A stretch of 64,000 nucleotides of DNA from Gemmiger sp. An120 (GTDB lineage: Bacteria > Bacillota > Clostridia > Oscillospirales > Ruminococcaceae), in NCBI RefSeq assembly GCF_002160955.1, contig NZ_NFLN01000013.1, positions 1 through 64,000 of the forward strand, in the 5' to 3' direction. The position numbers and the translations under genes were made by a program. Below the pieces are notes generated by a model, which worked only from the letters and a program-made list of their open reading frames with translations, was not told the DNA's origin and made no database searches. Shown here in pieces: positions 16,924-25,550 of this stretch; within the stretch, counting starts at the first letter, position 1; each line of letters opens with the position of its first letter.

Positions 16924-16942
16924 CGGTGGTAACGTGGTCGGG

Positions 16943-17365
16943 AAAAAGTCCTCTCGTTATATACCAGTAGCTCAGACCCTCGAAAACGAAACACCTTCCA
17001 AAAAATTTTCGAAAGTTTGGCAAATTTGACGGGAAACCGACCATAGAAAAAGTCCCTCGTTATATCCATGTAACACAGACCCCCTCAAAACGGTCACCCT
17101 TCCAAAAATTTTTTTAAAGTTTGGCGAATCTGACGGGAAGACGATTACAGAAAAAGCCTTCTCGTTATATACCAGTAACACGGACCCCCTTCAAAATTTC
17201 ACTGTTCCAAAAAGGAATTAAGAAATCTGGTAATTTAACGGCAAGTTGGCTGCAGAAAAAGTCCTCCCATTATATACCAGTAGCTCAGACCCCCTCAGAA
17301 TTTCACCCTTCTAAAAAATTTTCAAAAGTTTGGCGAATCTGACGGAAGTCTGGCCGCAGAAAAAA
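16943..17365. repeat. four tandem 104-105-bp repeats
   Basis: Units begin at 16943, 17047, 17151 and 17256, and the first bases of a fifth lie near 17360. Each starts AAAAAGYCYTC, then CGTTATATACCAGTA (or a close variant), CAGACCCCCT, CTTCCAAAAAATTTT, AAAGTTTGGCGAATCTGACGG. Units differ by substitutions and small indels. No gene overlaps them. The period equals ten helical turns, which suits cooperative protein binding. Confidence 0.88.
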
Positions 17366-17437
17366 GCCCCCTATCGGGCCATGGCCAAGCGGTTCGAAGA
17401 ATTTGACCAACTGCAAAAGAACTGAAAAACATTAATA

Positions 17438-17476
17438 AAAGAGACGCAGCGCCCAATATGGCCGCTGCGTCTCTTT
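17438..17476. terminator. bidirectional terminator
   Basis: A 14-bp stem, AAAGAGACGCAGCG (17438-17451) with CGCTGCGTCTCTTT (17463-17476), 11-base loop. Confidence 0.8.
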
Positions 17477-17594
17477 CGTTAAAGGTGTAAAGAATGGCAG
17501 AGAAACGAAAAGACGTGTCACTTGTTACATGAATTCTAGGTTTGGCAACAAGCTCGTCGTTCTCGCCAAAGTGTTATCCCAAATCGCGCACGCA

Positions 17595-17699
17595 TCACTT
17601 GGACTGTCGGAATTCGGCAGGCGAGATACCGTTGTATTTTCGGAAGTAACGTATCAAGCTACGTACATCATTATAACGGCTTAGATCGAAGTGAATAAT
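17595..17699 (-). pseudogene. C-terminal remnant of an AraC-family regulator
   Basis: Reading leftward, about 34 codons end in ...YNDVRSLIRYFRKYNGISPAEFRQSK plus a stop. This is the end of the second helix-turn-helix of AraC/XylS regulators (the RYFRKYNGISPAEFR block). An in-frame stop lies immediately upstream and no other part is present, so this is a truncated relic brought in with, or cut by, the cargo insertion. Confidence 0.7.
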
Positions 17700-17865
17700 T
17701 TACTGACTTTCTATGATTGTAGCTTTTTTCCCTTTCTTCTTCGTCCCCATCGCCGTGATCATGGCATAATGCTCCTTGCTTTTCCGGGTAATGCTGTTGT
17801 AGTCCTCGGAGGTGAGGAACTCCAGCAGCCACTCCTTGGGCACCTTATAGGCATGCTGGTAGTAT
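17696..17865 (-). pseudogene. truncated 3' copy of the element HTH gene at 26.3 kb
   Basis: Bases 17738-17861 match 26281-26403 at roughly 90% identity in the same orientation. The leftward translation YQHAYKVPKEWLLEFL...KEHYAMITAMGT matches the C-terminus of the protein at 26257-26889 and then ends in its own Lys-rich tail and stop. The 5' part is missing. Together the two copies flank the 8.4-kb cargo as direct repeats. Confidence 0.85.
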
Positions 17866-18176
17866 CATTGAATAAATCCTATGAGCCGATTATGAAATCC
17901 TTGGTTATGGTATTCCCGCCTATTAAACAAGATGCCGTCCTTCCGGGCGGCATCTTACTAAATACGAATTTCCTTCGTATTTGTTCCTTTCTACTTTGCA
18001 AACATCCATATAAATTCTATCTGAAGATTGTCTCCAAAAAACTTTTGCGTGATGACTTGTAATCGGCGGACTTTTTATTAACTATATAAAAATAGCGATT
18101 TCGTGTAAATTCTATTGCGTATTAGAAGAAAAAATGATATAATATATATCATGACACAACACTGTGGGGTGGAAAA
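17866..18176. other. AT-rich cargo left margin
   Basis: No gene is supported. It contains a hairpin GATGCCGTCC/GGGCGGCATC (about 17930-17954) that could end leftward or rightward transcription, and the promoter of the XRE/TetR pair at its right end. Confidence 0.55.
18115..18143 (+). promoter_or_regulatory. promoter of the XRE-TetR regulator pair
   Basis: TTGCGT (18115-18120), a 17-base spacer and a perfect TATAAT (18138-18143), 33 bases before the XRE start codon. Confidence 0.75.
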
Positions 18177-18401
18177 ATGGATAATGCAACGCTTAGCCTT
18201 TCTTATAACAGCCTTTGGAAACTGTTGATTGACCGTAAATTGAAGAAAAAAGATTTACAGAATATGGCACATCTCAGTTCGTCCGTGATTGCTAAAATGG
18301 GAAAAGATCAGCCGGTCCATCTGGATACGATTGTAAAAATATGTGTTGCCCTTCAATGTGATATTTCAGATGTCGTTACACTGTGTAATAAGGAGGCGTA
18401 A
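18177..18401 (+). CDS. XRE/Cro-type helix-turn-helix regulator
   Basis: 74 residues consisting of one helix-turn-helix of the YozG/Cro_C1-26 type (KLKKKDLQNMAHLSSSVIAKMGKD, then VHLDTIVKICVALQCDISDVV). Such stand-alone domains are common on Firmicutes conjugative elements and usually repress their neighbours. The stop lies four bases before the TetR start and the TetR ribosome site lies in its last codons, so the two are co-translated. The base composition is much more AT-rich than that of the element backbone. Confidence 0.85.
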   Translation: MDNATLSLSYNSLWKLLIDRKLKKKDLQNMAHLSSSVIAKMGKDQPVHLDTIVKICVALQCDISDVVTLCNKEA

Positions 18402-18404
18402 CGC

Positions 18405-18968
18405 ATGGCCAGTTTTACTAAAAAAGCCATTCGGGATTCATTTGTGAAACTATTGAACGAGAAGCCTTTGAGCCAAATTACCATTCGGGATATTGTAGAT
18501 GACTGCGGCGTGAACCGCAATACCTTTTATTACTATTACCAGGACCTGCCGCAATTGGTGGAAAGCGTTGTAGATGAGGATGCGGAGCGGATTATCCGGA
18601 GGCATCCTACCATCAATTCCCTGGACGATTGTATCAATGCAGCACTGGAATTTGCTCTGGCCAATCGGAAAGCGGTGCTTCATATCTATCATTCCGTCAA
18701 CCGAGACATTTATGAGCAATACCAATGGCGGGTCTGTACTTATGTGGTCAGGACGTATGTAGACGGCGTTCTAGGCAACCGAAAAATGACATCTGAGGAT
18801 TATACCACCGTTGTAGATTATCTGAAATGTGTCAGCTTCGGTATGATCATGGGCTGGCTGGAAACCGGTATGAACCCGAATGCTATGGCCCGGTTTCGGC
18901 GGATTTTAGAATTAAAGTGCGGTGATTTGGAGCATCTCATTGACCGTTGTGAGAAAATGCGGTCATAG
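18405..18968 (+). CDS. TetR/AcrR-family regulator
   Basis: 187 residues. The N-terminal DNA-binding domain (about 5-50: AIRDSFVKLLNEKPLSQITIRDIVDDCGVNRNTFYYYYQD) is a standard TetR HTH. The C-terminal ligand domain (about 60-187) resembles the TetR_C_8 class, with a conserved GMIMGWLETGMN segment near the end. It is the second gene of a regulator pair, immediately upstream of the lipase and oleate hydratase units. A 29-bp palindrome lies just after its stop and again before ohyA, so I infer it controls those genes, perhaps in response to a fatty acid. Confidence 0.87.
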   Translation: MASFTKKAIRDSFVKLLNEKPLSQITIRDIVDDCGVNRNTFYYYYQDLPQLVESVVDEDAERIIRRHPTINSLDDCINAALEFALANRKAVLHIYHSVNRDIYEQYQWRVCTYVVRTYVDGVLGNRKMTSEDYTTVVDYLKCVSFGMIMGWLETGMNPNAMARFRRILELKCGDLEHLIDRCEKMRS

Positions 18969-18986
18969 TCTTTAGGCAAACCTACC

Positions 18987-19015
18987 CCCTGTGTCTGAAT
19001 TTCAGACACAGGGGA
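18987..19015. promoter_or_regulatory. 29-bp palindrome upstream of the lipase gene (operator/terminator candidate)
   Basis: CCCCTGTGTCTGAA, one central base, then its exact reverse complement. It starts 18 bases after the TetR stop and lies about 100 bases before the lipase start. The same palindrome with flank CAAACCTA recurs at 20100-20128. Its position after a stop codon would also allow a terminator role, but the T-run is weak. Confidence 0.65.
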
Positions 19016-19112
19016 TATTTTCTCTGTGGAAAGTTTTTGAAAATGATTGATAATATGGTAACAAAATCCGAGTGGATGTTTTTCTTCGCTCTTATAAGGA
19101 AAAGGAGGCAAC

Positions 19113-20042
19113 ATGAGAATCGAAAAAATACTTTCTGAGTTTGACGGACTGGGGCTGGAAATCGCAGTGATTGTGCCAGAGGGGAATCCCAAAGGCGTTA
19201 TTCAGTTTTCCCATGGTATGGCTGAACACAAGGAGAGATACTACGACTTCATGAATTATCTTTCCGATCATGGATATGTGTGTGTTATTCATGACCATCG
19301 TGGACATGGTGGAAGTGTGGAAAAGGCAGAGGATTATGGCTTTTTCTATACCGAGAATGAACAGGCAATCATTGAGGATCTGCATACCGTTACAAAGTAT
19401 ATTAAACATATCTATTCTGGCCTTCCTGTATTTCTGTTTAGTCACAGCATGGGTACGCTTGTTGCCCGGGGTTATCTGAAAAGATATGATTCGGAAATTG
19501 ACAAAGTTGTTCTGTGCGGTCCGCCGACCTATAATGCGGCAGTGGGGCTTGGTCTGCTTCTGGCCAGGCTTTCAAAACCCTTCATTAAGGAAAAGGCTCC
19601 GAATAAAATGTTGAATGCTATGGCCTTTTCGCAGTTTAATGCCGGAAATTCGATTCCGAATGGCTGGCTCTCAGAAAACCAAGCCAATGTTGCACAATAC
19701 AACCAAGATCCGAAATGTGGATTTATCTTTACCACAAATGGGTTTGTCAACCTTTTGAGGCTGCAAAAAGCGGCTTTTGAGAAAAGAAACTGGCATGTAA
19801 GCAACCCACATTTGCCAATTCTTGTCATTGCCGGTGAGGAAGACCCGGTTATTCGATCAAGAAAGCGATTTGAACAGCTAATCGCTTTTTTATCGGAGCT
19901 GGGCTATACAAATATCAGCAGCAAACTGTATGAACATATGCGTCATGAGATACTCAACGAAGAGAAAAAGCTGGATGTATATAAAGATATTTTGCTTTTT
20001 TATGATGAATTCCAGCATACAACTTCATATTCCCAGGTATAA
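19113..20042 (+). CDS. alpha/beta hydrolase, monoacylglycerol lipase type
   Basis: 309 residues, full length for the family (hydrolase_4 fold). Visible triad: the oxyanion region SHGMAEH (about 34-40), nucleophile Ser in FSHSMGT (about 112), Asp in GEEDPV (about 244) and His in MRHEIL (about 276). A cap region lies between about 145 and 225. There is no signal peptide, so it acts in the cytoplasm. AAGGAGG precedes the ATG. The context (TetR, palindromic operator, oleate hydratase next door) suggests it frees fatty acids from glycerides or other esters; the true substrate is not shown. Confidence 0.87.
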   Translation: MRIEKILSEFDGLGLEIAVIVPEGNPKGVIQFSHGMAEHKERYYDFMNYLSDHGYVCVIHDHRGHGGSVEKAEDYGFFYTENEQAIIEDLHTVTKYIKHIYSGLPVFLFSHSMGTLVARGYLKRYDSEIDKVVLCGPPTYNAAVGLGLLLARLSKPFIKEKAPNKMLNAMAFSQFNAGNSIPNGWLSENQANVAQYNQDPKCGFIFTTNGFVNLLRLQKAAFEKRNWHVSNPHLPILVIAGEEDPVIRSRKRFEQLIAFLSELGYTNISSKLYEHMRHEILNEEKKLDVYKDILLFYDEFQHTTSYSQV

Positions 20043-20067
20043 GCAGGACTTCGGTCCTGCTTTTTTT
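20042..20067 (+). terminator. terminator after the lipase gene
   Basis: AGCAGGA (20042-20048), loop CTTCGG, TCCTGCT (20055-20061), then a run of T to 20067. It overlaps the lipase stop codon. Confidence 0.85.
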
Positions 20068-20099
20068 GCGATACGAGTCAAAAAACCAGTCAAACCTAC

Positions 20100-20128
20100 C
20101 CCCTGTGTCTGAATTTCAGGCATAGGGG
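20100..20128. promoter_or_regulatory. second copy of the 29-bp palindrome, upstream of ohyA
   Basis: CCCCTGTGTCTGAATTTCAG is identical to the copy at 18987; the right half has two changes (GGCAT for GACAC context). The identity extends left through CAAACCTA. A TATAAT (20165-20170) follows 36 bases downstream with only a weak -35, so the palindrome lies just upstream of the likely ohyA promoter. Confidence 0.7.
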
Positions 20129-20233
20129 GTATCTCTGTCCATAGGAAAGGAAGAATCTTCCCGATATAATGAGGGCGTAAACAAAAAAACACCTCTCAAA
20201 TAGAGGATGCCAATATAACAAGGAGGAAAAATT

Positions 20234-22012
20234 ATGTATTATTCCAGCGGTAATTACGAAGCCTTTGCCCGTCCCAGAAAGCCCGAGGGCGTGGACAACA
20301 AATCCGCCCACATCATCGGCACCGGCCTTGCGGCTCTGACTGCCGCCTGCTATCTGGTTCGTGACGGACAGCTGCAGGGTCAGAACATCCACATCTATGA
20401 GAAAGACCCCATTCCCGGCGGTGCATGCGATGGCTGGCAGTACCCCGATGTAGGCTATGTCATGCGGGGCGGACGGGAGATGGATAACCATTTCGAGGTC
20501 ATGTGGGATTTGTTCCGCTCCATTCCGTCCATCGAGACAGAAGGGGTCAGTGTTCTGGACGAATACTACTGGCTGAATAAGAAAGACCCCAACTACTCCC
20601 TCTGCCGGGCAACCGTCAACCAGGGTCAGGATGCCCACACCGACGGCAAGTTCGGTCTGTCCGACAAGGCTGCAATGGAGATCATGAAGCTGTTCTTCAC
20701 CCCCGATGAAGACCTGTACGATAAGCGCATCACGGATTTCTTCGATGATGAGGTGCTGAACTCCAATTTCTGGCTCTACTGGCGCACCATGTTTGCCTTT
20801 GAGAACTGGCACAGCGCTTTGGAAATGAAGCTGTATCTCAAGCGCTATATCCACCATGTGGGCGGTCTGCCGGACTTCAAGGCTCTGCGGTTCACCCGTT
20901 ATAACCAGTACGAATCTATGATTCTGCCCATGGTCAAGTATCTGGAAGGCTTCGGTGTCCAGTTCCACTATAACACCAAGGTGGTCAATGTGGAGTTCGA
21001 CATCCAGCCCGGTAAAAAGCAGGCAAAGCGTATTGAGCTGCTGTCTGAGGGCAAACATCAGTTTGTTGACCTGACGGAAAATGATCTGGTGTTCATTACC
21101 AACGGTGGCTGCGTGGAGAACGCCACCATGGGTTCCCAGAACACCGTGGCACCCTTCAACCCCGAAATCAAGCCCGGCGGCGGCTGGGATATGTGGCGCA
21201 GAATTGCTGCACAGGATCCTTCCTTCGGTCATCCCGACAAGTTCTGCCATGATCCTGAGCAGTCCAACTGGATGAGCGCCACCGTCACCACACTGGATCA
21301 GAAGATCATTCCCTATATCAAGAATATCTGCAAGCGTGACCCCTTTACCGGCGGCGTGGTTACCGGCGGCATCGTGACCGTGAAGGATTCCGGCTGGCTC
21401 CTGAGCTGGACCATCAACCGTCAGCCCCAGTTCCGGAATCAGCCCAAGGATCAGTGCCTGGTGTGGGTTTACGGTCTGTTCTCCGACAAACCCGGCGACT
21501 TCGTGAAGAAGCCCATGCGGGAGTGCACCGGTAAGGAAATCTGTATGGAGTGGCTGTACCACATCGGCGTGCCGGTGGGGGAGATCGAGGAGCTGGCCGA
21601 GCACAGCGCCAACACTGTGCCGGTGATGATGCCCTATATTACCGCTTTCTTCATGCCCCGTGCCGCCGGTGACCGTCCTGATGTGGTGCCCGAGGGTGCT
21701 GTGAACTTTGCGTTCCTGGGTCAGTTTGCCGAAACCAAGCGGGATACCATCTTCACCACCGAGTATTCCATGCGTACCGGCATGGAGGCTGTCTACACCC
21801 TGCTGGACATCGACCGTGGTGTGCCCGAGGTCTGGGGCAGCGTCTACGACATCCGTGATCTGCTGAACGCCACCATCCAGCTTCGGGACGGCAAGCCCCT
21901 GACGGAAATGAACCTGGGTTTCAAGGAGAAAATGGTGGTCAAGAAGCTGCTGGAGAATATCCGCGGAACAGATATCGAAAAGCTGCTGAAAGAATATCAT
22001 GTAATTGAGTGA
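20234..22012 (+). CDS. ohyA: oleate hydratase
   Basis: 592 residues, the family length (MCRA family). This FAD-binding enzyme adds water across the cis-9 double bond of free oleic, linoleic or palmitoleic acid, giving 10-hydroxy acids. FAD-binding GTGLAAL starts at residue 29. The RGGREM loop carries Glu82 and the KLYLKRYIHH segment has Tyr201, the same numbers I recall for the catalytic pair of Staphylococcus aureus OhyA. AAGGAGG precedes the ATG. It heads an operon with a radical SAM enzyme and metK. Higher GC than the lipase next to it hints at a mosaic cargo. Confidence 0.96.
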   Translation: MYYSSGNYEAFARPRKPEGVDNKSAHIIGTGLAALTAACYLVRDGQLQGQNIHIYEKDPIPGGACDGWQYPDVGYVMRGGREMDNHFEVMWDLFRSIPSIETEGVSVLDEYYWLNKKDPNYSLCRATVNQGQDAHTDGKFGLSDKAAMEIMKLFFTPDEDLYDKRITDFFDDEVLNSNFWLYWRTMFAFENWHSALEMKLYLKRYIHHVGGLPDFKALRFTRYNQYESMILPMVKYLEGFGVQFHYNTKVVNVEFDIQPGKKQAKRIELLSEGKHQFVDLTENDLVFITNGGCVENATMGSQNTVAPFNPEIKPGGGWDMWRRIAAQDPSFGHPDKFCHDPEQSNWMSATVTTLDQKIIPYIKNICKRDPFTGGVVTGGIVTVKDSGWLLSWTINRQPQFRNQPKDQCLVWVYGLFSDKPGDFVKKPMRECTGKEICMEWLYHIGVPVGEIEELAEHSANTVPVMMPYITAFFMPRAAGDRPDVVPEGAVNFAFLGQFAETKRDTIFTTEYSMRTGMEAVYTLLDIDRGVPEVWGSVYDIRDLLNATIQLRDGKPLTEMNLGFKEKMVVKKLLENIRGTDIEKLLKEYHVIE

Positions 22013-22025
22013 TAGAAGCTTCACT

Positions 22026-22048
22026 GGGGGGAGGCGTTGCCTCCCCCC
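22026..22048 (+). terminator. hairpin between ohyA and the radical SAM gene
   Basis: GGGGGGAGGC (22026-22035) pairs with GCCTCCCCCC (22039-22048); no T-run follows. It more likely trims or attenuates the transcript than ends the operon. Confidence 0.6.
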
Positions 22049-22070
22049 CCTTATATATGGAGAGATAAAG

Positions 22071-23441
22071 ATGTCATTTACAAATCAACTAAAAAAAGCA
22101 ACTCTGCGTACTGCTTTTGGCTACTTGGAGAAAAATCCGGAAGAAAATGCTCTGAAACTGATGTCCTGGGTGGATAAGCTGGCTGGCGATGGCCCAGACA
22201 GTTTCCCAGTCCAGCGCGCGGCAGTCCGTCAAGTGCTGGAAGACCCGCAGAACAACATGTATCAGCTCGTTATGAACATCCTGAAGGAGACGGATTCGGA
22301 GGTTCTAAAGGCCACCTTTGAAAATTTCTTCCTCAACGCGAATATCATCGGTTGGCCAAAGCAGGAGGAATACCGGAAGAAATATAACTGCAATATTCCT
22401 TGGGCCATTCTGCTTGACCCTACCTCTGCCTGCAACCTGCACTGCACCGGCTGCTGGGCCGCGGAATACGGCAACAAGCTGAACCTGACCTTTGACGAGA
22501 TCGATTCCATTATCACCCAGGGCAAGGAAATGGGCGTATATATGTACATATATACCGGCGGTGAGCCTCTGGTTCGCAAAAAGGACCTGATCGCCCTGTG
22601 TGAAAAGCACAGCGACTGCCAGTTCCTTTCCTTCACCAACGCCACATTGATCGACGAAGCTTTTGCAAACGAGATGCTCCGGGTGAAGAATTTTATCCCT
22701 GCCATCAGCGTGGAGGGCTTTGAGTCTGCCACCGATGGCCGCCGGGGCAACGGTACCTACCAGAAAGTGATTCAGGCAATGGCAATCCTGAAGGAGAAGC
22801 ATCTGCCCTTCGGCCTGTCCTGCTGCTACACCAGCCAGAATCTGGATTCTATCAGCTCCTATGAATTTATTGATCAGATGATTCAGTGGGGTGCTCGGTT
22901 TGTCTGGTACTTCCACTACATGCCCGTGGGCAATGACGCAGTGCCGGAACTGCTGCCCAATCCTGAGCAGCGGGAATTCATGTATCACCGGATCCGGGAC
23001 ATCCGGGCTACCAAGCCGATCTTCGCCATGGACTTCCAGAACGATGGCGAGTATGTAGGCGGCTGCATTGCCGGTGGACGGCGGTATCTGCATATCAACG
23101 CCAACGGTGACTGTGATCCCTGCGTGTTTATCCACTATTCCAACGCCAACATCCGGGACATGAGCCTGCTGGATGTGCTGCGCAGCCCCATTTTCATGGC
23201 CTATCACGATGGGCAGCCCTTTAACGATAACCATCTGCGTCCCTGCCCCATGCTGGAGAATCCGGAAAAGCTGCGGGAAATTGTGAAAGCTACCGGCGCT
23301 CATTCCACAGACCTGCAATCCCCGGAAACGGTGGATCACCTGTGCGATAAATGCGAGGCTTACGCAAAGAACTGGACCCCCACCGCCACCGAGTTGTGGA
23401 GCTGCAGCTGTGCGAAGAAAAATGGAGAAGCGGCAAAATGA
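22071..23441 (+). CDS. radical SAM enzyme with C-terminal Cys-rich (SPASM-like) region
   Basis: 456 residues from the ATG behind GGAGAG; the upstream in-frame start overlaps ohyA and has no ribosome site. The [4Fe-4S]/SAM motif is CNLHCTGC (Cys121, 125, 128), followed by the GGEP block (YTGGEPLV, about 163-170). The N-terminal 115 residues are helical. The C-terminal part has at least eight Cys ([28 protein letters not shown]), likely auxiliary clusters. ATGA overlap with metK shows tight coupling. The family resembles AhbD/SPASM-type enzymes; with ohyA upstream a lipid-chain substrate is an attractive but unproven idea. Confidence 0.88.
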   Translation: MSFTNQLKKATLRTAFGYLEKNPEENALKLMSWVDKLAGDGPDSFPVQRAAVRQVLEDPQNNMYQLVMNILKETDSEVLKATFENFFLNANIIGWPKQEEYRKKYNCNIPWAILLDPTSACNLHCTGCWAAEYGNKLNLTFDEIDSIITQGKEMGVYMYIYTGGEPLVRKKDLIALCEKHSDCQFLSFTNATLIDEAFANEMLRVKNFIPAISVEGFESATDGRRGNGTYQKVIQAMAILKEKHLPFGLSCCYTSQNLDSISSYEFIDQMIQWGARFVWYFHYMPVGNDAVPELLPNPEQREFMYHRIRDIRATKPIFAMDFQNDGEYVGGCIAGGRRYLHINANGDCDPCVFIHYSNANIRDMSLLDVLRSPIFMAYHDGQPFNDNHLRPCPMLENPEKLREIVKATGAHSTDLQSPETVDHLCDKCEAYAKNWTPTATELWSCSCAKKNGEAAK

Positions 23442-24586
23442 CAACCTTCTTTACCTCTGAAAGCGTCACAGCGGGACACCCGGATAAGGTATGTGACCAG
23501 ATCGCCGATGCCATTTTGGATGCCCTTTTGGAAAACGATCCCCATTCCCATGTAGCCTGCGAAGTAACTGCCATTCCCAACGGGATCCACATTTTCGGCG
23601 AGATCACCTCGGCTGCCCGTGTGGACTATGCCGCTATTGCCCGGCAGGTGGTTCGGGATATCGGGTATGTGAAGCACGGCTATGGCTTTGACGCAGACAC
23701 CTGCCAAATCACAGTGGATATCCATGAGCAATCCCCCGATATCAACATGGGTGTGGAGAAGACGGATTCTATGGAAAACGGCGCAGGAGATCAGGGCATG
23801 ATGTTCGGCTACGCCTGCCGGGAAACAGACAGCCTGATGCCCCTGCCCATTGAGCTTGCCCATAAACTGACAAAGCGTCTGGCCTATGTGCGGCGGGAAG
23901 GAATCCTTTCCTATCTCCTGCCGGACGGGAAAGCTCAGGTCACCGTGGAATACCGGGATGGCCTTCCTGTACGGGTGGACACTGTGGTGGTTTCGTCCCA
24001 GCATGAAGCGGAGATATCTATGGATAAGCTCCGGGAAGATGTCCTTCTTCATGTCATCCGCCCGGTGATTCCGGAAGCCATGCTGGATGCCGACACGAAA
24101 TACTTTATCAATCCCACAGGCCGTTTCTGCATTGGCGGTCCCGCCGGAGACAGCGGCCTGACGGGCAGGAAGCTGATCGTGGACACCTACGGCGGCTACG
24201 CCCGGCATGGCGGCGGCGCGTTCTCTGGTAAAGATCCCTCAAAGGTCGACCGAAGTGGTGCGTATATGGCCCGGTACTTGGCGAAGAATGTGGTTGCGGC
24301 GGGATTGGCGGATCGGTGTGAGATCCAGATCAGTTACGCCATCGGCGTTGCCCAGCCGGTATCCCTCCTGGTAGACACCTTTGGTACGGGAAAGCTCCCG
24401 GCAGACCGGATCCGGGAACTGATTCTTAAAACGGTTGACCTGCGCCCCTCTGCTATCATAGACCGCCTTTCCCTGCGAACACCGTTTTACAGACACACCG
24501 CAAGCTATGGTCACTTTGGCTCAAATACTGCGGAATTACCTTGGGAACAGACAAACTTGCCGCAGCTTTGGCAGGATATCATCTGA
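23438..24586 (+). CDS. metK: S-adenosylmethionine synthetase
   Basis: 382 residues, family length. It makes SAM from Met and ATP. The ATP/Met motifs [13 protein letters not shown] (13-25), [12 protein letters not shown] (about 109) and [16 protein letters not shown] (about 249-264) are intact. It overlaps the radical SAM gene by ATGA, so SAM production is co-translated with a SAM-using enzyme. The chromosome must also have a housekeeping metK, so this is probably a dedicated accessory copy carried by the mobile element. A hairpin follows. Confidence 0.95.
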   Translation: MTTFFTSESVTAGHPDKVCDQIADAILDALLENDPHSHVACEVTAIPNGIHIFGEITSAARVDYAAIARQVVRDIGYVKHGYGFDADTCQITVDIHEQSPDINMGVEKTDSMENGAGDQGMMFGYACRETDSLMPLPIELAHKLTKRLAYVRREGILSYLLPDGKAQVTVEYRDGLPVRVDTVVVSSQHEAEISMDKLREDVLLHVIRPVIPEAMLDADTKYFINPTGRFCIGGPAGDSGLTGRKLIVDTYGGYARHGGGAFSGKDPSKVDRSGAYMARYLAKNVVAAGLADRCEIQISYAIGVAQPVSLLVDTFGTGKLPADRIRELILKTVDLRPSAIIDRLSLRTPFYRHTASYGHFGSNTAELPWEQTNLPQLWQDII

Positions 24587-24606
24587 TTTCGTGATAGAAG
24601 GTCCTA

Positions 24607-24649
24607 ATAGCCGGATTGCCCCAAGGGTTGCATTGGGCAGTCCGGCTAT
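24607..24649 (+). terminator. hairpin after metK
   Basis: ATAGCCGGATTGCCC pairs with GGGCAGTCCGGCTAT (one G-U pair, 13-base loop). The downstream T content is low, so the terminator is moderate. Confidence 0.6.
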
Positions 24650-24705
24650 CTGTGTTATGGAGGGGTCAAAGTCCTGTCGGTTTAAAATGAAAAGGGGGAC
24701 TTATT

Positions 24706-25380
24706 ATGGACTTTGAAAGAATCCTGCAAATGACGACAAGTGAGCGTAATCTGGCGCTCTTACAGGACGAGGCTTTCGTGGATGATGTGACAGAGTTTCT
24801 CACAATCCGTCAGTTGTACAATGCTGCAATTAAGCAAGTAAGGACCAAACTTGAGATTCTTAATGATGGATTCCAAGTAGAGCACTGCCACAATCCTATC
24901 CACCATATTGAATGTAGGCTGAAGTCTCCAGGAAGTATGCTCGAAAAGCTCAGACGAAAAGGATACCCCATAGAAATGCAATCCCTTCGTGAGGGTATTC
25001 TTGATATTGCTGGAGTTCGGGTCGTGTGCAATTACCTAAATGATGTAAATCTAGTCGCTGACCTGCTCCTTTCTCAAGATGACATTCGTTTGCTTAAGAA
25101 AAAGGACTTTATTTCTAATCCAAAGTCAAACGGATACCGGAGTCTCCACCTAATTGTTTCAGTTCCCATTTTCTTGGCGGGGACAACAGAACACATTCCT
25201 GTTGAGATCCAAATACGGACAATTGCTATGGACTATTGGGCGAGTTTAGAGCATCACCTAAAATACAAGACTGAAAACGATGTGTCAGATTCCCTTAAAT
25301 GTCGTCTGAAACATGATGCAGATTTGCTGTCTGCAATTGATGCCGATCTGCAAGATATTTTTTGTCAAATGAATGCTTAG
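24706..25380 (+). CDS. small alarmone synthetase (RelQ/RelP-type GTP pyrophosphokinase)
   Basis: 224 residues, the size of single-domain small alarmone synthetases. It makes ppGpp/pppGpp from ATP and GTP or GDP without a hydrolase domain. The RelA_SpoT synthetase motifs are visible: GVRVVCNY (about 102-109), KSNGYRSLHL (about 142-151) and the EIQIRTIAMDYWASLEH block (about 168-184). Short helical segments flank the fold as in RelQ. It lacks the Rel hydrolase, TGS and ACT domains. On the element it may link the host stringent response or growth state to the lipid cargo, or act as stress or anti-phage cargo; neither is shown. Confidence 0.9.
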   Translation: MDFERILQMTTSERNLALLQDEAFVDDVTEFLTIRQLYNAAIKQVRTKLEILNDGFQVEHCHNPIHHIECRLKSPGSMLEKLRRKGYPIEMQSLREGILDIAGVRVVCNYLNDVNLVADLLLSQDDIRLLKKKDFISNPKSNGYRSLHLIVSVPIFLAGTTEHIPVEIQIRTIAMDYWASLEHHLKYKTENDVSDSLKCRLKHDADLLSAIDADLQDIFCQMNA

Positions 25381-25550
25381 TCTGCTCTACATTCAGATTG
25401 GCAGTATAGACGGAAGAGTTGGCTGATATGTTAGCTCATGTAGTAAATTACGATGCGAAATCACACTTTTTATATATAAAAAGATTGTCTATGAGGTACG
25501 TGACCTTCACGCAACCATGAGAATATTGACAAAACAAGGAGGTATTTTTT

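Noticed and set aside
16943-17365. CRISPR array
   Set aside because: The period is constant but the whole 104-105-bp unit is repeated with no unique spacers, and no cas gene is present.
17691-18062. 123-codon + strand frame at the cargo left margin
   Set aside because: No domain or ribosome site, and it overlaps the antisense truncated HTH copy.
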